The position numbers and the translations under genes were made by a program. Under the pieces are notes generated by a model. It was not told the origin of the DNA. It did not search any database and saw nothing but the letters and a program-made list of their open reading frames with translations. Shown piece by piece: positions 1 to 5,399 of a stretch of DNA of 6,869 nucleotides. Numbering within the stretch: the first letter of the stretch is position 1; each line of letters starts with the position of its first letter. Origin of the DNA: Dethiosulfovibrio sp. (GTDB lineage Bacteria; Synergistota; Synergistia; Synergistales; Dethiosulfovibrionaceae); assembly GCA_028709985.1 (NCBI GenBank), contig JAQUTB010000090.1:1-6869 (forward strand). Reading direction: 5' to 3'.

Positions 1-117
1 GGACACAACCACTGTAGGCACCGCCCAGTAGATTTCGGATATTGAACCAAAGGCAAACGCGTAGTCAGGCAGAGTCAAAAATAAGATCAGGGAGATGACA
101 GGAATAACGAGAAACAT
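1..117 (-). CDS. Partial N-terminus of a hydrophobic (membrane or exported) protein, function unknown
   Basis: An open frame begins with ATG at 117-115, three bases after the TAA of the aminotransferase gene, and stays open for 39 codons to the window edge. The translation starts MFLVIPVISLILFLTLPDYA and continues with AFAFGSISEIYW. The first 18 or so residues are almost purely aliphatic or aromatic, which suits a signal peptide or first membrane segment, although there is no positive charge at the N-terminus. No Shine-Dalgarno sequence stands out; the best match is a weak GGA inside the end of the preceding gene, so translation may depend on reinitiation after the upstream stop. That stop codon is in the same frame, so the gene cannot start further upstream. 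The family cannot be named from this fragment. The gap of only three bases suggests it is the fifth gene of the threonine operon. Confidence 0.6.
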   Translation of the reverse strand, partial: MFLVIPVISLILFLTLPDYAFAFGSISEIYWAVPTVVVS

Positions 118-120
118 CGG

Positions 121-954
121 TTATTCCAGCCAGTTATGCACATTCTGGCGGTATAGCTCGGCTATCTGGGCCGTTATAGGGCCGGGTTTTCCGTCCCCTA
201 CGGTCTGAGTGCCTATCTTAACTACCGGCATAATCTCCTTCACCGAGCCCGAGATGAATGCCTCCTGAGAGAACTTTATCTCGTCCAAAGACGGGGCCCT
301 CATCTCAAGAGGGATGTCGTTTTCCTCGAGGATCTGGATTATGAGAGACCTGGTGGTTCCAGCCAGGACCATGTCGTCCGGGGCGGTTATGACCTTGCCG
401 TCTTTGACCATGAAGAATGTGCTGTGCCCAGCCTCGGAGATTACCCCTCCAGGGCAATAGAGAACCTCCAACGCCCCTGGATCCACCGAGTTTTTGGCGA
501 GGGCAGCGCTGTAATCTATGCTTTTTGCCGACGGTAGAAGTCTAGCCCTGTCCAGGGGAAAGAGCCTGACCCCTTTTTCGTAGTTTTCCCTTTCCGGCAA
601 AACGAGGTCCTCGAATGAGACGAAGTATCTGGGGTCCGGAAATCGACAGCCATCGACAAATCGATCCCCTCCTGTTATGTAGAACTTGACCAACACCTCT
701 CCGTCGCCTTCCATTCTGTCTATTCCCTGCCTGACGAGGGATTTCATGGCCTCGAGGCCCAGTTTTTCGTCTATTCCCAAGGAGGACGCGGAACGGGACA
801 GCCGCTCGAGGTGATAGGTCATCATCATCGGCCTCCGTCCGTAGGTCCTCACGAGGTCGAAAACCCCTATTCCTCTCTGGATTATGTGGTCGGATACCGG
901 GATTACCGCCTTTTCAAAGGGCAAAAATTCGCCGTCCAGGTAGCATAGCTTCAA
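121..954 (-). CDS. Class IV PLP-dependent aminotransferase (branched-chain / D-amino-acid aminotransferase / aminodeoxychorismate lyase superfamily), TTG start
   Basis: A 277-residue protein of normal length for fold-type IV PLP enzymes (BCAT, D-amino-acid aminotransferase, aminodeoxychorismate lyase). It has the usual N-terminus (YLDGEF, then SDHIIQRGIGVFD around 21-33). The likely Schiff-base lysine is K144 in LPSAKSIDYSAALAKN. E174 in GGVISEAGHSTFF matches the conserved glutamate near the cofactor, LAGTTR (198-202) matches the phosphate-binding turn, and GSVKEIMPV (236-244) the C-terminal motif. The start is TTG at 954-952: AGGAGGG lies seven bases upstream, no ATG is nearby, and the family motif begins immediately after. 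Substrate cannot be assigned; ITGGD (93-97) is a loop also seen in D-amino-acid aminotransferases, but that is not decisive. It lies about 60 bp behind the ACT gene and is probably cotranscribed with thrC-thrB, so a role in amino-acid supply linked to threonine (for example in the isoleucine branch) is plausible but inferred. Confidence 0.9.
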   Translation of the reverse strand: MKLCYLDGEFLPFEKAVIPVSDHIIQRGIGVFDLVRTYGRRPMMMTYHLERLSRSASSLGIDEKLGLEAMKSLVRQGIDRMEGDGEVLVKFYITGGDRFVDGCRFPDPRYFVSFEDLVLPERENYEKGVRLFPLDRARLLPSAKSIDYSAALAKNSVDPGALEVLYCPGGVISEAGHSTFFMVKDGKVITAPDDMVLAGTTRSLIIQILEENDIPLEMRAPSLDEIKFSQEAFISGSVKEIMPVVKIGTQTVGDGKPGPITAQIAELYRQNVHNWLE

Positions 955-961
955 AGTTAAT

Positions 962-968
962 CCCTCCT
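962..968 (-). promoter_or_regulatory. Strong ribosome binding site that fixes the TTG start of the aminotransferase gene
   Basis: AGGAGGG on the minus strand ends seven bases before the TTG at 954. Such a strong site at the right distance is the main reason to accept TTG as the initiation codon. Confidence 0.85.
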
Positions 969-1006
969 GAGGTTTATTCGGTCCAATACGGACCTATTGT
1001 ACCTCA
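968..1006 (-). repeat. Two-tier hairpin in the gap between the ACT gene and the aminotransferase gene
   Basis: On the minus strand TGAGGT (1006-1001) pairs with ACCTCA (973-968), and inside it GGTCC (994-990) pairs with GGACC (984-980) around the loop GTATT. The two stems are separated by a symmetric 6x6 internal loop (ACAATA / GAATAA). No T-tract follows, so it is not a normal intrinsic terminator. Its last base is the first base of the aminotransferase ribosome binding site, so it may act as an mRNA stability or processing element or tune translation. The structure was read by eye only. Confidence 0.55.
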
Positions 1007-1013
1007 AAAAGCC

Positions 1014-1502
1014 TTAGCTGGATAATCCACCTACAAATCTGTTTCGCAGAGTGGAAAGCGCCTCTACTGCGCTGGATTTACACACCACACAGCAGATAGA
1101 TTCGGGGGTGGCCACTATCATCTCCAGGTTAATCCCCCCCTCCGCCAGGAGGGAAAACACGTCCGAAGGGAGACCAGGTCGGGAGGAAAATCCCTGGCCG
1201 TAGAGGGCGATTCTCGATACCTCGGTGTCGAAGGTCACGCCCTGGGCGCCGATTTCGTCGGGCATCCTCCGGCAGACCTCTATGGCGGAGTCCAGTTTTT
1301 CCGTCCTTATGAGGAAGGCTATGTCGTTTACGTCCCCTCTCATGACGCTCTGGATGACCATCTCCACCGGCACCATGGCGTCGCCTAAAGCCTTAAACAG
1401 GTGGGCTGCTATTCCGGGCCTGTCGGGAACCCCGAGGACCGCCACTTTTGCCACGTCGTCGTCGCATATCACCGAATCTACGGTAAAGGTCTCTCCGTCC
1501 AT
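1014..1502 (-). CDS. Free-standing double-ACT-domain protein, aspartokinase regulatory-subunit-like
   Basis: The start is ATG at 1502-1500, giving 162 residues (MDGETFTVDSV). AGGAGGA at 1515-1509 sits six bases upstream, within the 16-nt gap after the thrB stop. A more upstream in-frame ATG at 1526 would overlap thrB and contain this binding site, so it is rejected. The protein resembles only the C-terminal allosteric part of aspartokinase. The first ACT domain has VAVLGVPDRPGIAAHLF (about 20-36) and EMVIQS with Q51. The second has IALYGQGFSSRPG (about 98-110) and INLEMIVATPES (124-135). No amino-acid-kinase catalytic domain is present. In LysC-type aspartokinases these domains bind threonine or lysine between subunits; D27 and Q51 match conserved ligand-site residues, whereas the second-domain TSEI-like stretch is changed here to ATPE. 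The likely role is feedback sensing of a threonine-pathway product, perhaps as a partner of an aspartokinase encoded elsewhere. This is inference from similarity and position. Confidence 0.85.
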   Translation of the reverse strand: MDGETFTVDSVICDDDVAKVAVLGVPDRPGIAAHLFKALGDAMVPVEMVIQSVMRGDVNDIAFLIRTEKLDSAIEVCRRMPDEIGAQGVTFDTEVSRIALYGQGFSSRPGLPSDVFSLLAEGGINLEMIVATPESICCVVCKSSAVEALSTLRNRFVGGLSS

Positions 1503-1508
1503 TTTTAT

Positions 1509-1515
1509 TCCTCCT
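1509..1515 (-). promoter_or_regulatory. Ribosome binding site that decides the start of the ACT-domain gene
   Basis: AGGAGGA on the minus strand lies between the thrB TAG (1521-1519) and the ATG at 1502, six bases from the ATG. It selects that ATG over the in-frame ATG at 1526. Confidence 0.85.
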
Positions 1516-1518
1516 GAT

Positions 1519-2436
1519 CTATCCATCGATTTTCACCGTGGCGCCGTTTTGGTCCACGTCCAGCACGAAGAACCGGGAGTGAACCCCAAGCCTGGCGAAT
1601 ATGGAACACATGGCCCTTGCTATCTCGCCGGGATTTGTCCTGGTGAAGGCCACCATAGTGGGCCCCGATCCGCTTATCGCAACTCCGTCACAGCCTGGGA
1701 GGTCCCTTAGCTCATTAAGTATGTCCTCCCCTCCGGGGAAGAGCTTGGATCTAAATGGCTGGTGAAGCCTGTCCCCCATGGCCCAGGAGAGATTATCCCA
1801 CCGTCCTGTGGACCAGGAGGCGGCCAGGAGGGCCGATCTGCTAAGGTTGAACACAGCGTCCTCCATGGAGACCGACGACGGCAGGGCAGCCCTGGCCTGT
1901 GACGTGGGGACCTTGACGTTGGGGACCGCCACCACCGCCGTTACCATTTCCCCCTGAGATGGGGGTAGCTTGACGTACCTCAGCTCCCCTCCATCCCAGC
2001 AGCTGACCGCCATTCCCCCTACGCAGCAGGGAACCACGTTGTCCGGGTGGCCCTCCAGGCTCACCATGAGGGGCAGAAGCTCCTCTTTGGATAGGGGGTC
2101 GTTCCTCAGCTGATTGGCTATCATCACCCCTCCGACTATGGCGGAGGAGGAGCTTCCCAGCCCTCGACAGAAGGGGATGGCGTTCAGGCTGAGCATGTCC
2201 AGCCCTGGGGCCTCCATCCCCCACTCGGCGCAGGCGGCCTCGTATCCCATTATGACACCGTTGGACTTTACGTCCTGGGCCTCGTTGGAGCCCTCCCCTA
2301 CTGTCTCAAGGTCGTATTTTCCCTTCGGGAGCAAACCTCTGACCTTGAAAACGTTGTAGAACTTGAGGGCCAGCCCTATAGAATCGTAGCCAGACCCCAG
2401 GTTGGCGCTGGTAGCAGGAACCCTTACGGAGATCAT
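1519..2436 (-). CDS. thrB: Homoserine kinase (ThrB, GHMP kinase family)
   Basis: A cytoplasmic enzyme that phosphorylates L-homoserine with ATP to O-phosphohomoserine, the step before threonine synthase. At 305 residues it is the usual ThrB length. It opens with the typical VPATSANLGSGYDSIGLAL (6-24). The GHMP ATP-binding loop PFCRGLGSSSSAIVGG occupies about 88-103, EGHPDNVVPCCVGG about 128-141, and the C-terminal glycine-rich motif GVAISGSGPTMVAF about 251-264. Nothing essential appears missing. The ATG overlaps the thrC stop as ATGA (2436-2433), which points to translational coupling; GGAGGAG lies upstream inside the end of thrC at a rather long distance. It is followed 16 nt later by the ACT-domain gene. 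It should be transcribed from the T-box-controlled promoter ahead of thrC. Other GHMP kinases are unlikely given the thrC neighbour. Confidence 0.96.
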   Translation of the reverse strand: MISVRVPATSANLGSGYDSIGLALKFYNVFKVRGLLPKGKYDLETVGEGSNEAQDVKSNGVIMGYEAACAEWGMEAPGLDMLSLNAIPFCRGLGSSSSAIVGGVMIANQLRNDPLSKEELLPLMVSLEGHPDNVVPCCVGGMAVSCWDGGELRYVKLPPSQGEMVTAVVAVPNVKVPTSQARAALPSSVSMEDAVFNLSRSALLAASWSTGRWDNLSWAMGDRLHQPFRSKLFPGGEDILNELRDLPGCDGVAISGSGPTMVAFTRTNPGEIARAMCSIFARLGVHSRFFVLDVDQNGATVKIDG

Positions 2437-3479
2437 CGTCTAAACAGCTCCTCCAGGCTCGACCATTCCCCTGGAACCGGCTTGATGGGAGGCATGGACG
2501 ACAGCAGGACGTTAGGGTCCTTTAGGCCGTTTCCGGTGAGGACTGTGACCACCTTTATGGACTGGGGAAGCTCTCCGGCGTTTTTGAGCTTTAACAGCCC
2601 CGCCAGTCCAGCACAGGAGGCGGGCTCGGCGAATACCCCTTCTTTCGACGCCAGAAGGGACTGAGCCGCCAGTATCTCGCTGTCCTCAACGGCCATGAAG
2701 GACCCTCCGCTGTCTTTTACGGCGCTTTTGGCCTTTTCGCCGTTAACCGGTCTGCCTATCCTTATGGCTGTGGCGATTGTCTCGGGGTTTGGAAACTCCC
2801 TCTCAAGGGCAAGAGGGGCGGCGCCGGAGGCCTGTACCCCTATCATCTTGGGAAGGCCAGAGCATTTTCCAAGTGTGGCGTAGTAATCAAATCCCTCCCG
2901 GTAGGCGGAGATGTTGCCAGCGTTACCGACGGGGAGGATCAACCAGTCGGGCCTATCGCCGAGCTCTTCGCAGATCTCCCAGGAGGCGCTTCTTTGTCCC
3001 AGCAGTCTGTAGGGGTTTACCGAGTTCACTATGGCCATACCCAGCCTCTCCGATCCCTGTCTCGCCATGTCCAGTGCGACGTCGAAGTTGTCCGATATGG
3101 CGATTATTTTGGCTCCGTAGGCCACCGCCTGGGCCAGTTTGCCCATGGCGACGTTGCCCGCCGGAAGGAGGACAAAACAGCGAATTCCAGCTCTTGCGGC
3201 GTAGGCGGCGGCGGAGGCGGAGGTGTTCCCCGTGGAGGCGCATATTATGGACCTTGCCCCTTCCTCTATGGCCTTGGCGACCGCCATAACCATTCCCCTG
3301 TCCTTGAAGGATCCGGTGGGGTTGAGGCCGTCGAACTTGGCGTAGAGCTCTATTCCAAGATCCTCGCCGAGGTTTTCAAGCGGTATTAGAGGGGTATCAC
3401 CCTCGCACAGAGAGAGGGACGGAGTGTTTTTGTTCACCGGAAGATGGTCTTTATACTTGCTGAGTATGCCTTTTCTCAT
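2433..3479 (-). CDS. thrC: Threonine synthase (ThrC, PLP fold type II)
   Basis: Converts O-phospho-L-homoserine and water to L-threonine and phosphate in the cytoplasm. The 348-residue length matches the short bacterial class of threonine synthase. EGDTPLIPLENL (26-37) opens the fold. The PLP lysine is K59 in NPTGSFKDRG, followed by the substrate-binding ASTGNTSASAAAYAARAG (81-98). LPVGNAGN (182-189) is the cofactor-phosphate loop, EPASCAG (285-291) precedes the last part of the domain, and VTVLTGNGLKDP (311-322) is the characteristic C-terminal motif that separates it from other fold-type II enzymes. The ATG at 3479-3477 has GGAGGA seven bases upstream (3492-3487), placed just after the riboswitch terminator, so no earlier start is sensible. 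It is the first gene of the operon and overlaps thrB by ATGA. Control is by the threonine T-box directly upstream. Confidence 0.97.
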   Translation of the reverse strand: MRKGILSKYKDHLPVNKNTPSLSLCEGDTPLIPLENLGEDLGIELYAKFDGLNPTGSFKDRGMVMAVAKAIEEGARSIICASTGNTSASAAAYAARAGIRCFVLLPAGNVAMGKLAQAVAYGAKIIAISDNFDVALDMARQGSERLGMAIVNSVNPYRLLGQRSASWEICEELGDRPDWLILPVGNAGNISAYREGFDYYATLGKCSGLPKMIGVQASGAAPLALEREFPNPETIATAIRIGRPVNGEKAKSAVKDSGGSFMAVEDSEILAAQSLLASKEGVFAEPASCAGLAGLLKLKNAGELPQSIKVVTVLTGNGLKDPNVLLSSMPPIKPVPGEWSSLEELFRR

Positions 3480-3774
3480 GGTCTATTCCTCCAATGGTGA
3501 TATAATAAAAGCCAGGTCACGATCGTCACCAGGCATGTACCTGGAGACGACCATGACCTGGCCGCGGTTCCACTCCAATTCCGGCCATTGGCCGGCTCTC
3601 TTCGGTGCTGTAAGGGGCACGCCCCGACGACTTATCCCGCAAGGGCTTCGCCGTCTGCTCCGAGGTGGTTTCACGCATTGACCTTTCCGAGACGCCTTTC
3701 AGCCTGTGGACGTCCCTCTCTGTGGCGGTTTCCTGCGCTACTTGTCCCCATCATCGCGACTATCCTCTTTTGGT
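3480..3774 (-). promoter_or_regulatory. T-box riboswitch leader, threonine-specific (ACC specifier), controlling thrC-thrB and downstream genes
   Basis: T-box leaders bind a matching tRNA and allow readthrough only when it is uncharged. Stem I shows AGTA at 3742-3739 and GAA at 3672-3670, the two halves of the loop-E motif, with GCGCA (3738-3734) pairing TGCGT just above. The triplet after GAA is ACC (3669-3667), a threonine codon, followed by A. The distal part has AGAGAG and GGCTGAAAGG within a GGGACG/CGTCTC stem. GACGGC/GTCGTC and GGGG/CCCC helices suit stem II and IIA/B. Stem III is CCGGCC-AAT-GGCCGG (3595-3581). The T-box GGAGTGGAACCGCG (3576-3563) is a close match to AGGGTGGNACCGCG. The antiterminator is complete: TTGGAG/CTCCAG, then the 7-nt bulge TGGAACC, then GCGGCCA/TGGTCGT around GGTCA. 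TGGA would pair with a tRNA 3' end UCCA, predicting U as the tRNA-Thr discriminator base. The leader ends at the thrC ribosome binding site. Confidence 0.96.
3500..3562 (-). terminator. Regulated intrinsic terminator of the T-box leader
   Basis: A 17-nt arm at 3562-3546 (GCCAGGTCATGGTCGTC) pairs with 3527-3511 (GACGATCGTGACCTGGC) through 15 Watson-Crick pairs and two G-U wobbles. The apical part contains a further CCAGG/CCTGG stem around TACATG. The stem is followed at once by TTTTATTAT (3510-3502). The left arm shares bases 3562-3546 with the antiterminator, so the two folds are mutually exclusive, as expected for a T-box switch. Confidence 0.95.
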
Positions 3775-3779
3775 GGGGA

Positions 3780-3808
3780 ATTCTACCGGTAATCTCCCCA
3801 TGTGTCAA
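3780..3808 (-). promoter_or_regulatory. Sigma-70-type promoter of the threonine operon
   Basis: On the minus strand TTGACA (3808-3803) is separated by exactly 17 bases from TAGAAT (3785-3780). The -35 box is perfect and the -10 box differs from TATAAT at one base. Transcription should begin near 3774-3771, giving a leader of about 290 nt that contains the entire T-box element. No other promoter as good lies between surE and thrC. Confidence 0.87.
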
Positions 3809-3988
3809 CAACGACAAATCCGTCAATTTATGTACCCAAAAAACCATAGGTAATTAGGGAGTTTCCCCCATAGAGTAACCACAGATGCGGTGTTATCATA
3901 GCCTCGTTCGCGAGATGCGGACGTTCTGTGGAACCCTCCAAAATCCACCACCCCAGGCGATGGGATCCCCCCCATCGCCACCCTTTTT
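3809..3988. other. Non-coding gap between surE and the threonine promoter
   Basis: About 180 bp with no convincing gene on either strand. It holds the plus-facing hairpin terminator at 3956-3990 and a small CTCG-TTCG-CGAG hairpin at about 3903-3914. It also holds two direct copies of the minus-strand octamer CCGCATCT (3920-3913 and 3890-3883), which are 30 bp apart. No tRNA cloverleaf could be assembled. A six-T run on the minus strand (3843-3838) has no hairpin directly before it, so the exact end of the surE transcript is not visible. Confidence 0.5.
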
Positions 3989-3990
3989 TT
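3956..3990 (+). terminator. Intrinsic terminator-like hairpin facing rightward, next to the surE stop
   Basis: On the plus strand GGCGATGGG (3956-3964) and CCCATCGCC (3971-3979) form a perfect 9-bp stem around ATCCCC. ACCC and then seven T (3984-3990) follow. The T-tract is on the plus strand; on the minus strand, leaving surE, the stem is preceded by A residues and followed by a G/T mix without a U-tract. It should therefore stop rightward transcription more readily than surE transcription. The surE stop codon TAA lies inside the T/A tract (3991-3989). Confidence 0.6.
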
Positions 3991-4777
3991 ATAATCCCTT
4001 TATGGCTCCCTCTATCCCACCGCTTCTCATTATCTCAAGAGTGTCATAGTGGGTCATGTCCATGTGTATTGGCGTGACCGATACGTAGCCGTGGGCTACG
4101 GCCCATACGTCGCTTCCCTCCACCAGGTCGTCCTCGGGCCGACCAGCCACCCAATAGTAGTTTCTTCCGTGAGGATCCTGTAGCTTTGTAACCTTGTCGG
4201 CGTATATCCTGGTCCCCTTGTGAGTCACCTTTATGCCCTTTATCAGGGACAGCGGCAGGTTTGGGACGTTGACGTTTAGGACTATCTCTCGAGGTGCAGG
4301 GCTTCGAGATAGCCAGTCCAGAAGCCGCACCATTATCTCTGCTGCGCTTTCGTAGTGTCTTTCGTCGTCCTCCCTGGAGCAGTTTAGTGATACGGCTATG
4401 GAGGGGAATCCAAGGATAGATCCCTCCATGGCGGCTGAGACCGTTCCCGAGTAGGTCAGGTCATCTCCCAGGTTGGGGCCGTTGTTTATGCCGGACATGA
4501 CCAGGTCTGCCTGAGGGTAGAGCTGGTCTATGCCCAGTACGACGCAGTCCGACGGGGTCCCGTCGCAGGTGTTTACGTTAACTCCCTTTTCGTACAGATC
4601 GCTGTTCACCTCCCACAGCCTGAGAGGCCGGGTAAGGGTTATGGCGTGTCCTACCGAGCTTCTCTCTCTGTCGGGGGCCACCACAAAGGGGCTATGCCCG
4701 GAGTTTTTGAGGGCCTTGGCCAACGCCACTATGCCGGGGGCGTATACCCCGTCGTCGTTCGTCACGAATACCTTCAT
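3989..4777 (-). CDS. surE: 5'/3'-nucleotidase SurE
   Basis: A metal-dependent phosphatase of nucleoside monophosphates (5'- and 3'-nucleotidase, in some species also exopolyphosphatase), acting in the cytoplasm and linked to stationary-phase or stress survival in well-studied bacteria. The 262-residue length is typical. It begins with the hallmark TNDDG; D8 and D9 are metal ligands by family knowledge, S40 in PDRERSSVGH is the third, and N98 in SGINNGPNLGDDLTYSGTVSAA (95-116) the fourth. The C-terminal part contains VTPIHMDMTHY. All expected active-site residues are present. The ATG at 4777 has GGAGGA (4787-4782) four bases upstream, directly behind the TAG of the M50 protease gene, so the two are almost certainly cotranscribed. 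No substrate link to the protease or the tRNA nucleotidyltransferase is evident. Confidence 0.97.
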   Translation of the reverse strand: MKVFVTNDDGVYAPGIVALAKALKNSGHSPFVVAPDRERSSVGHAITLTRPLRLWEVNSDLYEKGVNVNTCDGTPSDCVVLGIDQLYPQADLVMSGINNGPNLGDDLTYSGTVSAAMEGSILGFPSIAVSLNCSREDDERHYESAAEIMVRLLDWLSRSPAPREIVLNVNVPNLPLSLIKGIKVTHKGTRIYADKVTKLQDPHGRNYYWVAGRPEDDLVEGSDVWAVAHGYVSVTPIHMDMTHYDTLEIMRSGGIEGAIKGL

Positions 4778-4787
4778 ATAGTCCTCC

Positions 4788-5399
4788 CTATGCCAGGATT
4801 ATCTTGAGAAACATGTACATGACCGGCCTCATTATGGATCCGATGGCCCCAGTAGCGACCAGCAACAGCAGGACGAAGAAACCGTATTTCTCAAGGAAAA
4901 ACCACCCGTTCATCCAGGCTCTGGGTATAAAGGGATATATGAGCTTCGATCCGTCCAGCGGTGGGATAGGGATAAGGTTGAACACGGCCAAGCCGACGTT
5001 TACGTAGACCATCAGTATCATTACCCTGCCCAGCGCCGGTATGGCCATGAAGGGCCCGGGCATGAACTTTATGATCAGCGCCACCACCGTGGCAGAGAGG
5101 ATGTTGCCGGCTATCCCTGCTATGGACACCAGGAGCATGTCTCTCCTGGGCTGTTTGAAGTATCTCGGATCTATGGGAACTGGCTTGGCCCATCCGAAGT
5201 GAAATAAAAGCAACATCATGGCCCCTACTATGTCGAAATGGGCCAGAGGATTTAAAGTGAGCCTACCGGCGTCTTTAGCGGTGGGATCGCCCAACTGATA
5301 CGCCACCCAACCGTGGCAGAACTCGTGAAAGGATATGGCCCAAAGCACCGCAGGAAGGGCCAAAAGGATGTCCGCTATCTGTGCTGAAAAACCGCTCAT
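4788..5399 (-). CDS. M50 (site-2-type) membrane zinc metalloprotease
   Basis: A 203-residue integral membrane protein of the compact M50 group, without PDZ or CBS domains. HEFCH (25-29) in the first membrane segment is the HExxH zinc site, with H25 and H29 as ligands and E26 catalytic. NLIPIPPLDGSKL (141-153) supplies the third ligand, D149. Between them are LTLNPLAHFD (47-56), GWAKPVPID (69-77) and AGIAGNILSA (94-103), all usual for this group. Hydrophobic stretches near 8-24, 56-68, 89-111, 124-146 and 172-200 suggest five or so membrane segments. Such proteases cut membrane-bound substrates within the bilayer; the substrate here cannot be told. The ATG overlaps the stop of the upstream nucleotidyltransferase gene as ATGA (5399-5396), and the upstream binding site is weak, so coupling is likely. 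Confidence 0.93.
   Translation of the reverse strand: MSGFSAQIADILLALPAVLWAISFHEFCHGWVAYQLGDPTAKDAGRLTLNPLAHFDIVGAMMLLLFHFGWAKPVPIDPRYFKQPRRDMLLVSIAGIAGNILSATVVALIIKFMPGPFMAIPALGRVMILMVYVNVGLAVFNLIPIPPLDGSKLIYPFIPRAWMNGWFFLEKYGFFVLLLLVATGAIGSIMRPVMYMFLKIILA

Noticed and set aside
1503..1526. Longer start (ATG at 1526) for the ACT-domain gene
   Set aside because: It would overlap the end of thrB and its codons encode the strong AGGAGGA site that serves the ATG at 1502. The family-like sequence also begins only after that ATG.
2777..3389. Long plus-strand and other-frame open frames across thrC
   Set aside because: They are antisense to a complete, motif-rich thrC, and their arginine-rich or glycine-rich composition is what GC-rich shadow frames give.
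3803..3826. Second promoter or operator built on TTGACG (3826) and the TGTC/GACA inverted repeat over the -35 box
   Set aside because: No suitable -10 box lies 16-18 bases after TTGACG, and a four-base inverted repeat is too short to support an operator.
3483..3857. Short open frames on both strands in the surE-thrC gap (63 to 89 codons)
   Set aside because: They lie across the T-box stems, terminator and promoter, have no ribosome binding site, and their proteins are low-complexity arginine/proline/serine-rich strings with no family resemblance.
3838..3880. Possible surE terminator ending in the six-T run on the minus strand
   Set aside because: The nearest hairpin (GGGGG-AAA-CTCCC) ends more than ten bases before the T run, and no stem arm pairs with the bases directly preceding it.
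3840..3960. tRNA gene or CRISPR-like repeat in the gap
   Set aside because: No cloverleaf arms or T-loop could be assembled, and the only repeat is a single pair of octamers without regular spacers.
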